A model generated the notes under the pieces. That model was not told the DNA's origin. It made no database searches and was given only the letters and a program-made list of their open reading frames with translations. The position numbers were made by a program, and so were the translations under genes. From Pseudomonas sp. CHM02 (GTDB lineage Bacteria > Pseudomonadota > Gammaproteobacteria > Pseudomonadales > Pseudomonadaceae): a DNA stretch of 64,000 nt. The stretch covers positions 140,067 through 204,066 of the forward strand of contig NZ_JFCA01000003.1 of the NCBI RefSeq assembly GCF_000612585.1, written 5' to 3'. Positions 17,494 to 25,950 of the stretch are shown one piece after another (positions within the stretch are counted from its first letter, which is position 1; each line of letters begins with the position of its first letter).

Positions 17494-18668
17494 GACCAGG
17501 TCACCGGCAGGCAGTGGGCGCCGCGAAAGAACGTCGCGGTTTTCCATTGCACTTCGCCGCAGCGTTGCAGGCCGGGCAGGCGCACCACCAGGGCGTGCAT
17601 CGCCTCCTGCAATTCCACCCGTGCCAGGGCCGAGCCGATGCAGTGGTGCAGGCCGTGACCGAAGCCGAAGTGGCCGCTGGCATCCCGTTGCAGGTCCAGC
17701 GCCTGCGGGTTTTCAAAGCGTGCCGGGTCATGGTTGGCGGCGCCGATCGAGGCGAACACGGCCTCGCCCTGGCGCACCAGGGTTTCACCGACCTGAATGT
17801 CTTCCAGCGCGTAGTGCACAAACATCGCCGCCGAGGCCAGCGGGATGTAGCGCAGCAGCTCTTCGACCGCCTGTGGTATCTGCTCTGGATCGGCCTTGAG
17901 CTGTTGCCACTGTGCGGGGTTGTCCAGCAGCACCTGGATGAAATTGGGGATCTGCGAGGCACTGCCTTCGTAACCGGCGACCAGGATCGCAATGCACAAC
18001 AGCAGTAGTTGCTCCTCGTTGAGGGACTCACCTTTTTCGTCGGCCTGGGTCAGGGCGGTCATGAAGTCATCGCGCGGTTCGCGTCGACGTTCGGCCACCA
18101 GGCCTTTGATGTACGCGGCCAGTTCGCCCAGGTGACGCTGGGTCTGGGCTGCGTCCTCGGCGCGGGTCGACAGCAGTGAATCGTTCCACACCTTGAAGCG
18201 ATCACGGTCCTGCACGGGCACACCGAGCAGCTCGCAGATCAGCGCCAGGGGCAGCGGCAGGGCGTAGTCGTTGACCAGGTCGGCAGGCGGGCCGGCGGCG
18301 AGCATGCGGTCGATCAACTGGTGGGCGTAGTCGCGGGCGTGCGGGCGCAGGGCTTCGACGCGGCGGCGGGTGAAGGCCTGGGCAGCGCGCGAACGGATCC
18401 GCGTGAGTTGTGGCGGGTCCATCATCACGATGCCACCGGCGATGCGCGGAAAGGCACGCGGGCTATCGTCCCGGCGAAACGCCTCGCTGCGGCTGAAGCG
18501 CCGGTCGCCCAGGACCAGGCGCACGTCGTCATAGCGGGTGGCGAGCCAGGCGGGGGCGCCGATGGGCATCTGGATGCGCAACAGTCCCGGTGCCTGCTGG
18601 GCATGGCGATAAGGCTCGGCCAGCTTCAGGTCGGTGAAGCGGTTGAAAGGGTAGGCCAGCGGGGTCAT
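17490..18668 (-). CDS. Cytochrome P450
   Basis: A 392-residue bacterial class I P450. The heme ligand motif is FGFGHGLHHCIG near residue 340, the ExxR pair is EELLR, and the I-helix segment reads LVAGYEGSAS. The usual acid-Thr pair of the I helix appears as Glu-Gly-Ser, so the conserved threonine is not in its normal place; this may change oxygen activation or mark an unusual reaction. No ferredoxin gene is nearby. A P450 is not part of the pyochelin or yersiniabactin pathways. As I recall it, the Streptomyces coelibactin cluster does contain one. Hydroxylation or ring oxidation of the peptide is the likely role. Confidence 0.92.
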   Translation of the reverse strand: MTPLAYPFNRFTDLKLAEPYRHAQQAPGLLRIQMPIGAPAWLATRYDDVRLVLGDRRFSRSEAFRRDDSPRAFPRIAGGIVMMDPPQLTRIRSRAAQAFTRRRVEALRPHARDYAHQLIDRMLAAGPPADLVNDYALPLPLALICELLGVPVQDRDRFKVWNDSLLSTRAEDAAQTQRHLGELAAYIKGLVAERRREPRDDFMTALTQADEKGESLNEEQLLLLCIAILVAGYEGSASQIPNFIQVLLDNPAQWQQLKADPEQIPQAVEELLRYIPLASAAMFVHYALEDIQVGETLVRQGEAVFASIGAANHDPARFENPQALDLQRDASGHFGFGHGLHHCIGSALARVELQEAMHALVVRLPGLQRCGEVQWKTATFFRGAHCLPVTWS

Positions 18669-20353
18669 GGCAAGTCCTTGGCGGTGCTGAGGTCGGGCAA
18701 ATGGTCTAGCAGCTCAAGCTGCAACTCGGGGTTGTCTAGATGGGTCGCCAATGCGGCGCGGCTCAGGCGTTGGGCCGGTACCTGGGCCACGAATACGCGA
18801 TGGCCAAGGTTTGCCAGTGGGTGTGTGGTGGCGGGCAGGCTGCGGTTGCCGTGGAACCCGGCCCGCGCCAATGCGCTTTGCCACTGCGCCAGGTCGAGGA
18901 AGGTGGCGCTGCTGAGTTGGCGTTCGTCGCTGGCCTGGTTGAGCATGAAGGCCTGAGAGGCCATGACCCAGAATTCCTCCTGGGTCGGTTCGCTGAACAC
19001 CAGCCAGCCGCCGGGCTTGAGCAGGGCGAGCAGGGTGGCCAGGGAGCGCTCGGTGTCGCGAGCGGCATTCAGCACGCCACCGGCGACGATCAGGTCCCAG
19101 GTCTGGCTTGGATAACCCTGGGACACGGCCGGCCGGTCGATATCGAACACGCTGTGGCGCACCCACGGCCAGTCCTTGAGCCGCTCGGCGGCGTGTTCGC
19201 TGAAGTAGCGCGACAGGTCGGTGCACAGGTAGTCCACGGGGGCATTCGCCAACGCGGGTAACACCGCCTGGGTGGTGGAACCGGTGCCAGCTCCGACTTC
19301 CAGCACGCGCAGCGGCACACCGGCCGGCTGGCGTGCGGCCCAGGCGCCGATCCAGTGGGCGACGGCGCGGTGCTGGTATTGCGCCGCCAGGCTCTCGCGG
19401 TACAGCGCCGCCGCACGTTCGGTGCGGCCTTCGGGAAACAGCAGGTGCACTGCCGCGCACTCTCCGCGCATCAGCGACGGCAATTGGCGCGCATTGTCCC
19501 GTGCGTAGTCGAGGGTGCCGCTGCCGCCGGTGTTGCGCGCCCAGTCCCCGCTCAACTGCGCCCAGATACCTTCCAGGGCGGCATCGCTCCAGGCACTCGC
19601 GTCGAGGGTGGGTTGCAACCGGTCGGCGGTTCGCTGCAACAGGCCTTGGGATTGCAGCACGTCGAGCCAGCGTGCAATCAAAGGCCGGTGGCCGGGTGCA
19701 ATGCCGGCCAGCGCCAGGCTTTGGGCCACGTCATTGAGCGGCGCGGGCAGCAGCCCGCAATGCTCCAGCCCGTTGAGCATCGACAGCAGCGCGGCGTGGC
19801 CGAGTCGATCATTGAGGCGCACCGCCTCGGTCAGTTGTGCCGCGTCAAACTGCTGGTCGAGGGCAGCCTCGGTCGCGGCCAGATGATCGTCTACCGGCGT
19901 GATCGCACAGGCGTGCGGCACCGCGAACAGTGTCTGGCCATGCAGCGCGACCGCACTCACCTGGGGGTGGTCCAGGGCGCGCTCGCGCCAGCGCTGATGG
20001 GCACGCTTGACGTTGGCCAGGTCGCGCCATTCGTCCTGGACCTGGGTGAACCCCTGCACGCGGCAATTGAGTTGGGCGGCCGCCCGTTCTGCCAGCGGCC
20101 AGTCGCCCGGTCGAGTGCTGATAAACACCACTTGCTCCAGGTGGCTGAGGTCGCTCAAGGGCAGGGCGGGGAAGTCCAGCAGCCGCTCCAGTTGTTCGGC
20201 GCCCATCACCACCACGCCGGGGCGCTGGCGTTCGAGTACGGCCAACAGGCGTGGCGGGGCCAGGTGATGACTGCCCAGATCGGTCAACGCCGGCAAGTGC
20301 CACGGGTGGGGACCGAAGGGCAGGTCGATCAGCAGGGTGTCGACGTTCATCAT
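18665..20353 (-). CDS. NRPS-type methyltransferase with a vestigial adenylation domain
   Basis: A 562-residue protein. Residues 290-500 form a SAM-dependent methyltransferase like those embedded in siderophore NRPS adenylation domains (VLEVGAGTGSTTQAVL at about 348). Residues 10-150 read like the eroded core of an adenylation domain: LAVLERQRPGVVVMGAEQLE, then ALPLSDLSHLEQVVF, then CRVQGFTQV where GYGxTE is expected. The ATP-binding P-loop and the catalytic lysine are missing, so it cannot activate an amino acid. The start at 20353 overlaps the preceding stop. It probably methylates a carrier-bound intermediate. Confidence 0.8.
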   Translation of the reverse strand: MMNVDTLLIDLPFGPHPWHLPALTDLGSHHLAPPRLLAVLERQRPGVVVMGAEQLERLLDFPALPLSDLSHLEQVVFISTRPGDWPLAERAAAQLNCRVQGFTQVQDEWRDLANVKRAHQRWRERALDHPQVSAVALHGQTLFAVPHACAITPVDDHLAATEAALDQQFDAAQLTEAVRLNDRLGHAALLSMLNGLEHCGLLPAPLNDVAQSLALAGIAPGHRPLIARWLDVLQSQGLLQRTADRLQPTLDASAWSDAALEGIWAQLSGDWARNTGGSGTLDYARDNARQLPSLMRGECAAVHLLFPEGRTERAAALYRESLAAQYQHRAVAHWIGAWAARQPAGVPLRVLEVGAGTGSTTQAVLPALANAPVDYLCTDLSRYFSEHAAERLKDWPWVRHSVFDIDRPAVSQGYPSQTWDLIVAGGVLNAARDTERSLATLLALLKPGGWLVFSEPTQEEFWVMASQAFMLNQASDERQLSSATFLDLAQWQSALARAGFHGNRSLPATTHPLANLGHRVFVAQVPAQRLSRAALATHLDNPELQLELLDHLPDLSTAKDLP

Positions 20354-21381
20354 GAAACTCCTGTGGCATGAAACAGACGTTGCCCGGCGGCAGCCAGCGG
20401 GTCTGACGCGGCGGGCCATAGGTCGAGCAATTCGAAGCCCGCGACGTGCAAGGCCTGGCGCCAGGCGTCGGGCCCCATGAACACCTCATCGGTGACCCTT
20501 GGCGGGGCCCCGGCGGGCGGCGACAGCAACAGGTGCATGAAGGTCAGCATCGCTGGGTTGTCGGCGATGGATTCGCTGAACAGCAGGTTGCCGCCGTCGC
20601 GCAGGCAGGCGCGGATTCGCGCCAGGCTGCGCGGCAGGTCGCAGGCGTTGTGCAGCACGTTTCCGGCGATCACCAGGTCCTGGCTGCGGGGCTCGATGCC
20701 CTGTTCGCTGAAGTCGCGGTCGAGGTCCAGCAGGCTGCATTGCAAACCGGGCTCCAGGCGGAACTGGCGACGAGCCGCGCCGGTAAACAGGGCGCTGAGG
20801 TCGGTGAAGCGATAGGCCTTTTCGCGGTCTTCCAGGGCCGCCAGCACCGCGCGGGTGGTGCAACCGGCGCCGGCGCCGAGTTCCAGCACGTGCAGCACCT
20901 CGCCGGCCGAGCCGGCTTCCCGCGCGCGGGCCGCCAGCGCCTGGTTGATCGCGGCGGTGAAGTGGTTGTGCTGGTACGCACCGAGTACCGCCACCGGGTC
21001 CCCTGCAAGCACCAGCAAAGGGGCCAGGGCGATGTGGTCGCGCAGCAACTCGGGCAGGCGCTCGATGACCTGGGCATGCAGTTGCGCCATGCTCGGCGGG
21101 AAGCCCAGTTCGGCATACAACCCTGGCAAATCACCGACTGCTGCTTGTGGCGGCGTGCCGTGCCAGGCAAAACGGTCGCCGTCTTCACGCACGGCGCCGG
21201 CACGCGACAACGCTGCCAGCCAGCGCCGCACAATCCAGGCATGACGCGGTGCCGTGCCGAGGGCCTGGTTTAGGTGTTCGGCTGTTCGCCACACTTGCAC
21301 CGGCAAGGCCTGGGTGTGCAGGAGCACGTCGGCCATGACGCCCAGGCTCAGTTGTTCCAGAGCGTTGAGGGCGGTGTTCAT
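20350..21381 (-). CDS. Free-standing NRPS-type SAM methyltransferase
   Basis: A 343-residue methyltransferase with an N-terminal winged-helix-like or linker region and a Rossmann SAM domain (VLELGAGAGCTTRAVL at about residue 167). The pattern, including the VAVLGAYQHNHFT segment before the SAM site, follows the methyltransferase domain inserted in NRPS2 and the one in the neighbouring gene. The ATG at 21381 overlaps the preceding stop. With the other two it makes three related methyltransferase domains in one pathway. Target atom and substrate are unknown. Confidence 0.8.
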   Translation of the reverse strand: MNTALNALEQLSLGVMADVLLHTQALPVQVWRTAEHLNQALGTAPRHAWIVRRWLAALSRAGAVREDGDRFAWHGTPPQAAVGDLPGLYAELGFPPSMAQLHAQVIERLPELLRDHIALAPLLVLAGDPVAVLGAYQHNHFTAAINQALAARAREAGSAGEVLHVLELGAGAGCTTRAVLAALEDREKAYRFTDLSALFTGAARRQFRLEPGLQCSLLDLDRDFSEQGIEPRSQDLVIAGNVLHNACDLPRSLARIRACLRDGGNLLFSESIADNPAMLTFMHLLLSPPAGAPPRVTDEVFMGPDAWRQALHVAGFELLDLWPAASDPLAAAGQRLFHATGVS

Positions 21382-22481
21382 AGGCAACCTTCTTCGGCGT
21401 GTTGCAGGTGTTCGAGCGGGTGGTCCAGCAGGTTCAGCGCATGGATCGCCGAGGTGCGTTGCAGGCGCTCAAGGCTGGCGACGGGCGGCAAGGCGTGGGC
21501 GGCGTAATGGCAGCCGGGGCGGATTTCGCCTTCGAGCACACTCACGATTGCGGTCGCCGCCATGGCGCCGGTCAGTGCCGCATTGCCCGCGCCGCTGACT
21601 ACCAGGCTGCGGGTGCACGCCTGGCCGTCGCGCAGGCCATCGAGCTGCAGCAACAACGTGACGAAAGGTGCCTGACCACTAAGGTCCAACTGGCTGGCCG
21701 TGCATAAGCGTTGCACCGCGTCGGCACGCGGCAGGCTGTGCGCCTGGTCGAGGGCCTTGAGCACGTGTCCGTCGGTCATCACGTTGAACCACTGGCCTGT
21801 CTCCAGGTGCAGGTCCCTGGCCAGGCGTTCGCCTTCCCGGTTCAAGTAGGGCAGCACGTGCACCGGGCCGGGGAAACACGGCAGCAGCACATCGCGACGG
21901 CGCCTCAGTGCGCGGCTGCAACGGCCGTTGTGCCAGGCCGCCAGGGGCTCGCTGGAGCCATCCACCGCCCCTTGCAGGAAGTCATCGGCGGCCACCGCCG
22001 TGAACTGGTCGCGCAGGCCGAAATAGCTGGTCAGGCCCTGCACCCGAGTGAACCCCTGCGCAGCCAGCCAGCGTGGCAGCAGGCCGGTGAGCCCCGGTTG
22101 CAGGCCCGCGCCAAGCACCGCGCTGCGCCCACGCCATAGGGTCGGGTCGAGGTGTATATCGCCGGCTGCATCGACGTAATGCGCATCGGCTTGCAAGGCG
22201 GCCTGCGCGGCGCGGTCCGCGACGCGCCAGGACGGGCCGGCGCAGTTGAGCAGCACGTCGCAGCCACGGGCGAACCTGGCCAGGGCTGGCGTGTCGTTGA
22301 AGTCCACAGCCGTCCATTGCAGCCGTGCATCGGGCCATTGCAGTTGGAGTCGCGCCAGGCAGCGCGCGCCGTTGTGCGGGTCACGCCCGCCCAGGCGCAG
22401 GTCGTGCAGGCCCAGGCTCAACAAGGCCCGCGCGCTGGCCAGGCCGACGTCGCCACTGGCGCCCAGCACCCCGATCAGCAT
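21378..22481 (-). CDS. Saccharopine-dehydrogenase-like NAD(P) oxidoreductase
   Basis: A 367-residue protein with an N-terminal nucleotide-binding motif (IGVLGASGDVGLASARAL) and the overall pattern of the saccharopine dehydrogenase-like family (DVLLNCAGPSW, then HYVDAAGDI, then AVLGAGLQPGL). It overlaps the upstream ABC gene by seven bases. It is unlike the linked imine reductase and so offers a second reduction or oxidation step. Similar proteins accompany some NRPS clusters; the reaction here cannot be told. Confidence 0.75.
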   Translation of the reverse strand: MLIGVLGASGDVGLASARALLSLGLHDLRLGGRDPHNGARCLARLQLQWPDARLQWTAVDFNDTPALARFARGCDVLLNCAGPSWRVADRAAQAALQADAHYVDAAGDIHLDPTLWRGRSAVLGAGLQPGLTGLLPRWLAAQGFTRVQGLTSYFGLRDQFTAVAADDFLQGAVDGSSEPLAAWHNGRCSRALRRRRDVLLPCFPGPVHVLPYLNREGERLARDLHLETGQWFNVMTDGHVLKALDQAHSLPRADAVQRLCTASQLDLSGQAPFVTLLLQLDGLRDGQACTRSLVVSGAGNAALTGAMAATAIVSVLEGEIRPGCHYAAHALPPVASLERLQRTSAIHALNLLDHPLEHLQHAEEGCL

Positions 22482-24220
22482 GGCTGAGCCTGCGCATTCA
22501 GGCGCCAGCCGCCGGCGCGTTGACGGTCATGCCAGAACCCGGCGTAGCGGCCGTTGAGACCGAGCAGGTGCGCGTGGGTGCCGGACTCCACCAGGCGACC
22601 TGCGTCCAGCACCAGGATCTGGTCGGCGGCCATGATGGTCGGCAGTCGATGGGCGATCACCAGCACGGTCGAGCTTTGCATCAGGCTGCGAATTGCCGCT
22701 TGTACGAAGGCTTCGTTGTGCGGGTCGAGCGCAGCGGTGGCTTCGTCCAGCAGCACGATCGGCGCGCGCTTGAGCAACGCCCTCGCGAGGGACACGCGCT
22801 GGCGCTCCCCCCCGGACAACGACGCGCCGCCTTCGCCCACCGGCGTGTTCCAGCCCTGGGGCAGGCGCGCGACGATTTCATCGACGCCCGCCAGCCGTGC
22901 CGCTTCGGCGACTGCGCGGGCACTGGCGTCCGGGCTGCCCACGCGGATATTCGCTTCGAGGCTGTCGTCGAACAGGTACACGTCCTGCATCACCAGCGAC
23001 AGCTGCGCCATCAGTGCCTCGCTGGACAGCTCGCGCACGTCCACGCCGCCGACCTTGACGCTGCCCTCGGAGGTATCGAAAAAGCGCATCAGCAAACGGG
23101 TGACGGTGGTCTTGCCCGAGCCCGAGGCGCCGACAATCGCGGTCATCGAATGGGCCGGGGCGTTGAAGGTCAGGTCGCGCAGCACCGTCGGGCCACTGGG
23201 GTAGGCGAAGCTCACCTGTTCGAAGGCCAGGCTGCCCGGTGCCGACAAGGGCTGGCTGACGGCGGGTTCGGGCAGCGGTGGCTCACGCAGGATGCCCACC
23301 CACTGATCCAGGTCGTTGCCGGCCATGCGCAACAGGCCGCTGCGTGCCGCGGCTTCGGCCAGTGGCCCCACGAACCGCGCTGCCAGGGCGAGCAGGGCCA
23401 CCAGTTGGATCGCATCGATTTCACCGTGGGCCGCCAGGGCAATGCCCACGCCCACCAGCAGCGCGAAGGCCAGTTGCACGGTCAGACCGCCGGCGAGCAG
23501 CTTGGGAAAGGTCTGCGACAGCATCGACCCGCCTGCCAGCTTTTGCGCCTGGTTGGCCGCCTGCAATGGCGCATAGCCGTCCTGCGTGCGGCCAAATGCG
23601 CGCAGCACTTGCTGATAGCGGGCGAACTCCACCACCCGGTTGCCCGCCAGGGTGGCGGCGGCTTCCACCCGCGCATCGTTGCTGCCGATGGCGGCGGCTG
23701 ACCAGTGATGGGTGAAATAGATCAGCGGTGCACACAGCACGGCTGTCAGGCCCAGGCGCCAGTCGAACACGAACAGGGTCAGCGCCACCGTGGCCGGTAC
23801 CACCACCCCGGACACCACCGGCCCCAGGTAATGGGCAAACAAACCGGTAACCATCAACGTGCCACTGGTGGCGCTGCGCGACAGGCGCCCGACCTTTTCC
23901 GAGTTGAACCAGCCCAACGGCAGGCTGACCAGGTGCTGGCCGAGGCGATCATGCAAGGTCGTCAGCACCAGCAGGGCCAGGGCAAAGCCCTTCATGGCCT
24001 GCTGGTAGTGGGCGATGCAGGTCAGCACCACCATTGCCGCCAGGCCCGCCAGCCAGGCCATGGCGGTGGGCAGGTCGCCGGCGAACAATGCGTGCAGGAT
24101 CGGCACCAGCAGGGCCACGGCCAGGCCTTGCAGCACGGCACTGGTCACCAGCCACGCAAGGTAGCGGTAGAGGCGTGGGGCATGGGCCGGGCCCAGTAAG
24201 GTCACAAGGCTACGGATCAC
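22475..24220 (-). CDS. ABC half-transporter, YbtQ-like (membrane plus ATPase)
   Basis: A 581-residue exporter-fold ABC protein: about six membrane helices in residues 1-310, then an ATPase with Walker A VGASGSGKTT, signature LSGGERQRV and Walker B IVLLDEATAAL. The start is a GTG at 24220 overlapping the stop of the preceding gene (GTGA). With its neighbour it forms a pair like YbtP/YbtQ of Yersinia, which despite their fold import ferric yersiniabactin across the inner membrane. Import of the metal complex is therefore the favoured role, export the alternative. Confidence 0.88.
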   Translation of the reverse strand: MIRSLVTLLGPAHAPRLYRYLAWLVTSAVLQGLAVALLVPILHALFAGDLPTAMAWLAGLAAMVVLTCIAHYQQAMKGFALALLVLTTLHDRLGQHLVSLPLGWFNSEKVGRLSRSATSGTLMVTGLFAHYLGPVVSGVVVPATVALTLFVFDWRLGLTAVLCAPLIYFTHHWSAAAIGSNDARVEAAATLAGNRVVEFARYQQVLRAFGRTQDGYAPLQAANQAQKLAGGSMLSQTFPKLLAGGLTVQLAFALLVGVGIALAAHGEIDAIQLVALLALAARFVGPLAEAAARSGLLRMAGNDLDQWVGILREPPLPEPAVSQPLSAPGSLAFEQVSFAYPSGPTVLRDLTFNAPAHSMTAIVGASGSGKTTVTRLLMRFFDTSEGSVKVGGVDVRELSSEALMAQLSLVMQDVYLFDDSLEANIRVGSPDASARAVAEAARLAGVDEIVARLPQGWNTPVGEGGASLSGGERQRVSLARALLKRAPIVLLDEATAALDPHNEAFVQAAIRSLMQSSTVLVIAHRLPTIMAADQILVLDAGRLVESGTHAHLLGLNGRYAGFWHDRQRAGGWRLNAQAQPC

Positions 24221-25950
24221 AAGGACATCTCCAGCGCAGGGGTTTCGGTACCCGCTCGCCACAGTCGGGCATAGGCGCCGTTGGCTTTCAGCAGGTGTTC
24301 ATGGCGGCCGCTTTCCAGCACGCGGCCCTGGTCGAGGACGACGATCTGGTCGACCCCGCTGATGCTCGCCAGGCGATGGGCAATCACCAGCACCGTGCGG
24401 CCACGCGCCAGGGCCGACAGGGCGTCCTGGATCAGTGCTTCGGATTCGGGGTCGGCGTGGGAGGTGGCTTCATCGAGGATCAGCACCGGCGTGTCGGCCA
24501 GCAGGGTGCGGGCGATGGACACGCGCTGCGCCTCGCCACCGGAGAAGATCGCGTCTTCGCCGATCACCGATTGATAACCCCGGGGCAGGGCCTGGATACG
24601 CGCATGGATCTGCGCCGATCGCGCCGCCGCCTCGACCTCTGCATCGCTGGCGTCGGGACGGCCCAGGCGCAGGTTGTCGGCGACGGTGCCGTGCACCAGT
24701 TGCGCGTCCTGCAACACGAAGCCCACCTGTTGGTACAACTGGCGCGGGTCGATCTCGCGCACATCGGCGCCACCCACGCAGATGCGGCCGGCGTTGACGT
24801 CATGAAAGCGCGGCACCAGCTTGGCCAGGGTCGACTTGCCGGCACCGGAGGCGCCGACCAATGCGGTCACGCTGCCGGCCGGGCAGTGCAGGTCGACGCC
24901 CTTGAGGATCAGGTGCTCGGCGTCGTAGCCGAACTGCACCTGTTCAAAGCGGATGTCGCTGCCCTGGGGCTGGACGCAGGCCTTGGGCGTGGGCAGCTCC
25001 TCGATGTCCAGCAGCGCTTCGATGCGATCGGCTGCCGCCAGGGCGGTGCGCTGGGCCGTAAGGCTTTGGTTGATCACCAGCAGCGATTGAGGGATGACCA
25101 CCGCCACCAGGGTTTCGGCGAACAGTTCCAGCGGGGTGATCCAGCCGTGTGCCAGCAACAGGCTGCCGACCCCCAGGCTCACCAGCAGGATCACCGGCAC
25201 ACTCAAGGCCATTGAAGAGAAGGCTTCCAGGCGCAGCAGCGGCTTGACCCAGCCGGCGTACTGCTCGCTGAACTGGTCGACCGCCTGCTGATAGCTGCGA
25301 TGCGCCTGGCCGACCTGGCCGAACGCCTTGACCACGGCAATGCCGTGCACGAACTCGACAATCGCCGCGCTGACGCGGGTCATGCTCTTGTCCAGCAACT
25401 GCATCTTGGCGCCGAAGCCGCGCATCATCAGGGTGTAGGCCACCGCGTAGATGGGCAGTGTCAGTACCGCCAGCAGCGCCAGCCGCCAGTTCAGCGTGGC
25501 CAGCCACAACAAGCCCGCCAGCGGTGTGACGATAGCCGCGGTGAGTTCCACCGCATGGTGGGCGATCAGGTGATGCAGGTCTTCGAGGTCGTCCTGCACC
25601 ACCTTGCGCACGGCGCCGGAGGTGGTGTCGGTGTACCAGCCCAACGGCACGCGCCCGAGTTTGCGCACCATGGCTTCGCGCAAGCTCGATTGCAGGCGAT
25701 GGTCGGCCACATGGGTCAGCCACAGCGCCGCGCCGCTGGCCATCCACCCCAGGCTCAGGGCGATCACCACCAGCGCGGCCCACAGCCAGAGGGTGTGACG
25801 GTCGGCGTTACCGGCCAACAGCAAGCGGCCCAGTTCGGTGAGGCCGATAAAGGGCACGAGGTTGACCAATGCGCCGAGGGCGGCGAACGCCACACCGAGG
25901 CGGATCAGGCGGTTGACCGGGTGTTTCAAGGTATCCAGGGCAGTGGTCAT
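24217..25950 (-). CDS. ABC half-transporter, YbtP-like (membrane plus ATPase)
   Basis: A 577-residue exporter-fold ABC protein with about six membrane helices followed by an ATPase: Walker A VGASGAGKST, signature FSGGEAQRV, Walker B VLILDEATSHADPES. The start at 25950 overlaps the NRPS2 stop by four bases; a longer reading upstream lies inside NRPS2 and is not used. It should pair with the next gene product as a heterodimer. Confidence 0.88.
   Translation of the reverse strand: MTTALDTLKHPVNRLIRLGVAFAALGALVNLVPFIGLTELGRLLLAGNADRHTLWLWAALVVIALSLGWMASGAALWLTHVADHRLQSSLREAMVRKLGRVPLGWYTDTTSGAVRKVVQDDLEDLHHLIAHHAVELTAAIVTPLAGLLWLATLNWRLALLAVLTLPIYAVAYTLMMRGFGAKMQLLDKSMTRVSAAIVEFVHGIAVVKAFGQVGQAHRSYQQAVDQFSEQYAGWVKPLLRLEAFSSMALSVPVILLVSLGVGSLLLAHGWITPLELFAETLVAVVIPQSLLVINQSLTAQRTALAAADRIEALLDIEELPTPKACVQPQGSDIRFEQVQFGYDAEHLILKGVDLHCPAGSVTALVGASGAGKSTLAKLVPRFHDVNAGRICVGGADVREIDPRQLYQQVGFVLQDAQLVHGTVADNLRLGRPDASDAEVEAAARSAQIHARIQALPRGYQSVIGEDAIFSGGEAQRVSIARTLLADTPVLILDEATSHADPESEALIQDALSALARGRTVLVIAHRLASISGVDQIVVLDQGRVLESGRHEHLLKANGAYARLWRAGTETPALEMSL

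Noticed and set aside
22475..25950. Multidrug exporters unrelated to the metallophore
   Set aside because: Fold alone would allow it, but both genes overlap the NRPS2 gene and each other and form a YbtP/YbtQ-like pair, so import of the metal complex is more likely.
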